DNA of 64,000 nt, from NCBI RefSeq assembly GCF_022201045.2, contig NC_068556.1, forward strand, positions 248,001-312,000, in the 5' to 3' direction. Shown piece after piece: positions 60,345 through 64,000 of the stretch (position 1 is its first letter; each line of letters begins with the position of its first letter). Under the pieces are notes generated by a model. It was given only the letters and a program-made list of their open reading frames with translations. It had not been told where the DNA came from and did not search any database. A program made the translations under genes and the position numbers. Source of the DNA: Citrus sinensis. Lineage: Eukaryota; Streptophyta; Magnoliopsida; Sapindales; Rutaceae.

Positions 60345-61190
60345 TCAGATGAATGCCATTGCCGTGAAACCTGCAAGAGCGACACCTGAAGCGAGGTAGA
60401 GGCGTGAAGCACTGGAAGGAGCAGGGGCTTCAGCCTCATCCTTGGGTTCTGGAGGGGATTGGGCGGGTGCCTCAACAGGTTCAGGGGCGGGTGCCTCGAC
60501 GGGTGCCTCGATTGGCGAATCAGATGGGGCAAACTCGTCGTCATCCCCTTCAGCTACCGGTGCGGATGCATTGCTCTTCTTACGAGACGCCTTAGGAGGC
60601 ATAGCAGGTGGTGGTGTGTACGGTGGTGGCGGCGGCGGCAGAATCACATCACCAAGACCAGGAGCCACAATGGGCTGACTCACTTGTAGAACGGAAATAT
60701 TAAATGGCTGAGAGAAGACGGATTTGACAAACTTAGCGACAGGTGGCGAATTCTTCACTGAAGAGCCAAAAACGAATTGCTCTCCAGGCAGACGCGTGCA
60801 GTTTATGTACCCTTGCTTGTCATTAGCATTCCCAGTTGATTGGAACATAGTGGTCCAGCTCGAGGTCTTCGGCAACTTCTTTAGCTTGTTCATATCGTAG
60901 TAGTCAAGAATGACGTGAACACTCAAAATGTTTTTGATTTCATCAACGGGCCTGTCGTTAAGACCCCCAATGGAGCTGTTATCAACGGCAAGAACGGTGA
61001 TGGTTTTCCTCTTGTTAATGGCCTCATTCAGCTTCGTCTGCGAGAGAAGGTCGCTGAAGGCTAGCAAATTTGGGTGGTTAGAGAGGATCTTGATTATGTC
61101 GAAGCCATTGACGCTGACTGAGGATGACGAGAACAAGAGAACAAGAGCCGTTAATACGACGAGGGACGAAGAAGCTTTTAGCTCCATCAT
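60345..61190 (-). CDS. Fasciclin-like arabinogalactan protein (single FAS1 domain, GPI-anchored)
   Basis: An intronless frame of 281 residues. A signal peptide (residues 1-29, ending SVSVNG) is followed by one FAS1 domain at about 30-180 (FDIIKILSNHPNLLAFSDLL, TITVLAVDNSSI as H1 box, ILSVHVILDYYD as H2 region, with N-glycosylation sites NCT and NIS). Then comes a Pro-rich hinge (VILPPPPPPYTPPPAMPPK), an AGP-type region rich in EAPVEAPAPEP, expected to carry arabinogalactan on hydroxyproline, and a hydrophobic C-terminus (LYLASGVALAGFTAMAFI) after small residues, a GPI-anchor signal. Single-domain type resembles FLA3/FLA5/FLA14, which are pollen or reproductive FLAs in Arabidopsis (from memory). 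Neighbouring SelH-like gene matches AT2G24440-AT2G24450 and AT4G31360-AT4G31370. It acts at the outer plasma membrane/cell wall. Confidence 0.95.
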   Translation of the reverse strand: MMELKASSSLVVLTALVLLFSSSSVSVNGFDIIKILSNHPNLLAFSDLLSQTKLNEAINKRKTITVLAVDNSSIGGLNDRPVDEIKNILSVHVILDYYDMNKLKKLPKTSSWTTMFQSTGNANDKQGYINCTRLPGEQFVFGSSVKNSPPVAKFVKSVFSQPFNISVLQVSQPIVAPGLGDVILPPPPPPYTPPPAMPPKASRKKSNASAPVAEGDDDEFAPSDSPIEAPVEAPAPEPVEAPAQSPPEPKDEAEAPAPSSASRLYLASGVALAGFTAMAFI

Positions 61191-61312
61191 ATCAATAATA
61201 ATAATAATAAAACTTGATTAATTCTATATGATTGATATCCCTGCGTCGACGATGTAATTAATCAGTAAGCTTTTGATCACTTGATGATGAAAGCTTTGAT
61301 GGGGTGAACCCT

Positions 61313-61325
61313 CCATTTATATTTG
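61313..61325 (-). promoter_or_regulatory. TATA box of the FLA gene
   Basis: On the minus strand CAAATATAAATGG lies about 125 bp upstream of the FLA start codon, at a position suitable for a core promoter with a leader of roughly 95 bases. Confidence 0.5.
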
Positions 61326-64000
61326 ACAGGAACAAAGCTATTAATGGGATAATAACCGTGAACGTTGGAAATGACTGGCGTGAGTTAATTTCTCCTCCAT
61401 TATGACATTAGTTTCACTTAAGAACTACCGCGTGGCGTGGTGACTACAAGCTCCAATTTCGGATAAACCAAATAATTTCTTCTTCTTATCAGACACCCAA
61501 ATCCTAATTACTTTTTTTTTTTTTTTAATCTTTTAATTAGTCAACACACACGTCAGAGCACTATTATTAGGAGTTCATCGATTACACATATCCACACCAT
61601 TTTTGGAAGAAACTATATTTTGAGTACTTGACTACTTGTGTATATATTTTTAAATTTTGAAATATTATAAATTTATATTACACTCCAGTGAATACGAGTA
61701 TCTTTTTCTTTTTCTTTTTTTTTAAAGGAAGTATTATTTTATTATTAATTAAAAAATTTAAAAGTTTTGGTAACATTTGTCTGATATATAACACATTGTC
61801 ATCAATTAATTAGCATGGCACAACTCATTTCATTTAAGACTTGTTCTTAATGTTCGGTCTTACAGAAGATTTTCTTTAGGATATAAATTAAAATTTCATA
61901 AGATTTTAGTTCTTTTTTCTTTTTTTCCCTTCCTTAATCAAGTTTGGTCAGTACCTTTTTCCTATACCTAAAGATGGAGATCTGAATCTCCTTAATGTGG
62001 AAATTTATTTTTCTGTCATTTCCGGTTGAGTTCTAATTGTGGGAACAAAGAAAATCCTGTGTTTGACTACAGGTTGTCTAAGTTTATCCAGCCAATACTT
62101 CTCTATCTTGTTATTAGTTCATAATTACTGAACAAAATCTTCTAATTATGAAGGACAAAAATCACTTGTAATTAATTAATTAGTCAATCTAGAAAATTTA
62201 CACGGATGATGTGATCATATGATACAATCTAAGTGACAAAATAACTACTAGCTGGCAAGGATATCTTTACTATCTATCCACAAACGGCGTTCCTGTCTGA
62301 TTGACATGAAGATGGCTCTCTAAACGTTTCAGTACACTTATGGCAACATAGAAAGTGAATTTGAGTAATCCAATGGAAATAATTTGAAATTTATATAATG
62401 ATCAATTACTTAAAAAATAACCAACTTATCTTATTCTTCATTTATTAAAAGTGTTATTTATTCGATATTATTACACACATTAGATCATCAAAATCATTTT
62501 TACATAATCCATTTTTTGCTCTTATAAACCCCATAACAAATAATAAAAGTGATGTCATAATAAAATGAAACTAAGAAATTACAGGAATAAAATTTAATCA
62601 TACATAAATAATAATGTATATGTAGCCTAAAATCTCTACAAAAAAAATTAAGAAAGCTCAAAATAGGAGAGTATCTTTATCCAATGTTTATGCTTTAAAC
62701 TACAAAACTCAACCCCTAATTCAGCCTACGGCAAACTAGCTAAGTCCCCATTTTTCTTATCACCAGCATCCCTACTACTACCCGTCGGTTCTAGTGCAAT
62801 GCTCTTATCATTTCTACTATCGTTCTTTAGAATACAATCCTTAGAGTTCATATTAGATTATAAGAAAATCTTAATTCATGTGAAGAGCAGAAATGAGAAA
62901 TACATTGAATGATTTGCAAGCGATATATTATACATAACACATTAACGGCCATTAATTATGGAAATAATCCAACAGGATATGTCCTTGCATTTTTAAAGTT
63001 TTTCTTTACAAAATGCTTTACTCATTACTGTTATATAGGTATGGTTGATTGATTTGCTATTTGATAGTGCAAGGGGTTCGAAATTTTGAACCCCTGCTAA
63101 AATGGGAGACTATAAATACATATTCTAAATTAATTAATTTAGTTTAAAAAATCATTTTAATATTTGAAGTAATAGAGCAAAATTCTTATCTTGAGACCTC
63201 AACTTAATCCTCAAACTTGAAACAGCCTATGTGGGTGCCAGTTAATAAGTAAATCTCTTAAAGTACAAGCATACGCTCACATTGGCGGGATGAAATCAGG
63301 CTTTTATCATGCTATAATGAAAAACAAAATTTTTGAAAAGATCATCGAGATTTTACCAAGAAAAAAAATATTTTAATGAAGATATTTAAGTCTCGGCCAA
63401 GCAAGGAAATTTATTTTGAAAAAGTACTGCGATTGAAGAGGGGGGGAAGCAACAAAAGGCCCAAATGCCAAAAATAAAACCAGCTAAACAGGCAGCCACA
63501 ACAAAGGAGACACCTATCAGAATCTATAATTAGAAAAGCCCTAAGGATCCATAAACAAAACTTCTTCAATTGGAGCGGGAAGAACAAACAGTTCATCGAG
63601 CTGTTATATCTAACCCGTCAAAATTTATCCCTAAAACTAAAAGGGTTTAATCCACAATGGCAGTTAATATTTTTTATAATCGAACGCATGCAAGGCACCT
63701 AGCAGAAGTAAAAATTCAGTATTTTTAGGTACTTACACTACTTTACAGTATATGTAATACCCTAGCTAACACTTTCTCTAGAAATGCACACATATAGGAC
63801 TGGATTGAGTTTCAACTTTGTGGAAGTAATCGAAGAACTGAAAAATCCCAGTGAAAATGCCCTTGTGTAATTTGTGGTCTGAAATTTGTGTATTGAAAGT
63901 TTAAGGTACATTTGAAAGGTGTGATATAAGGTGAATTTAACCACTTTACAAGCAAAATGGCAGTGTTTCAACAAGCTTTAATGAGTTAAATGAAGTCACC
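61326..64000. other. Right-hand interval without a recognised gene
   Basis: The FLA promoter is at the left. The rest is AT-rich, with a poly-T tract at 61510 and one coding-like small frame at 62726-62851 (minus, listed separately). The frames at 63411-63974 have no recognisable protein character; they may belong to the untranslated end of a gene beyond the window. Confidence 0.45.
62726..62851 (-). CDS. Candidate small ORF, 41 residues
   Basis: An ATG-to-TAG frame on the minus strand encodes a hydrophilic, Asp/Lys/Ser-rich peptide starting MNSKDCILKND and ending NGDLASLP. Its base composition is less AT-rich than the surroundings, and a TATA-like TATAATATA lies some 75-85 bp upstream. I recognise no family. 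It might be a small gene, the relic of an exon, or chance. Confidence 0.2.
   Translation of the reverse strand: MNSKDCILKNDSRNDKSIALEPTGSSRDAGDKKNGDLASLP

Noticed and set aside
1..64000. tRNA genes, rRNA, CRISPR arrays, bacterial operons
   Set aside because: None seen. The only Pol III-like boxes are in the SINE-like element near 55650, and the window is plainly plant nuclear DNA.

Overview
This window is nuclear DNA from a flowering plant. It is AT-rich, almost every gene is split by GT-AG introns with T-rich 3' ends, and every recognisable protein is closest to a rosid/eudicot family member. Codon style and gene order suggest a malvid-type dicot (Citrus or a relative is my guess, not proven). 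I join eleven protein-coding genes exon by exon with consistent reading phase; one more three-exon gene tail has no visible 5' part.

Layout. 1-3.9 kb (+): 3' part of a coiled-coil, tail-anchored protein gene. 5.7-8.4 kb (-): a NAC transcription factor. 8.4-13.6 kb: gene-free, with a TRIM-like element and tandem repeats. 14.0-14.8 kb (+): intronless tRNA (guanine-N7) methyltransferase. 18.7-20.0 kb (-): three-exon open tail of an unrecognised gene. 20.2-22.8 kb (-): P-class PPR protein. 22.8-28.2 kb: repeat-rich. 28.2-34.2 kb (+): PHD-finger protein, facing 34.7-42.0 kb (-): cryptochrome-DASH (CRY3), whose first intron carries a dead Ty3/gypsy retrotransposon. 42.9-44.5 kb (-): organellar RlmH-type rRNA methyltransferase. 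45.3-47.0 kb (-): fibrillin FBN6. 49.4-54.8 kb (+): GT14-type glycosyltransferase with a Mutator-like element in an intron. 56.5-59.2 kb (+): selenoprotein-H-like protein (Cys form) with a hAT MITE in an intron. 60.3-61.2 kb (-): fasciclin-like arabinogalactan protein. 61.2-64.0 kb: no clear gene.

These are independent housekeeping and developmental genes, not a pathway cluster. The order fits an old conserved block: from memory, Arabidopsis keeps coiled-coil/NAC/SelH/FLA together on chromosome 2, coiled-coil/GT14/SelH/FLA on chromosome 4, and PPR/tRNA methyltransferase/CRY3 on chromosome 5, so this window may hold the less fractionated arrangement. Several genes serve plastids or mitochondria (CRY3, RlmH, FBN6, probably the PPR).

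The most notable signals are three consecutive GC-AG introns in CRY3, an in-frame 111-bp exitron-like intron in the PHD gene, the unidentified gene tail at 18.7-20.0 kb, a MULE with matching 9-bp target duplications, a palindromic MITE sitting in a TA microsatellite, and a tandem duplication covering the first coding-exon boundary of the PHD gene.
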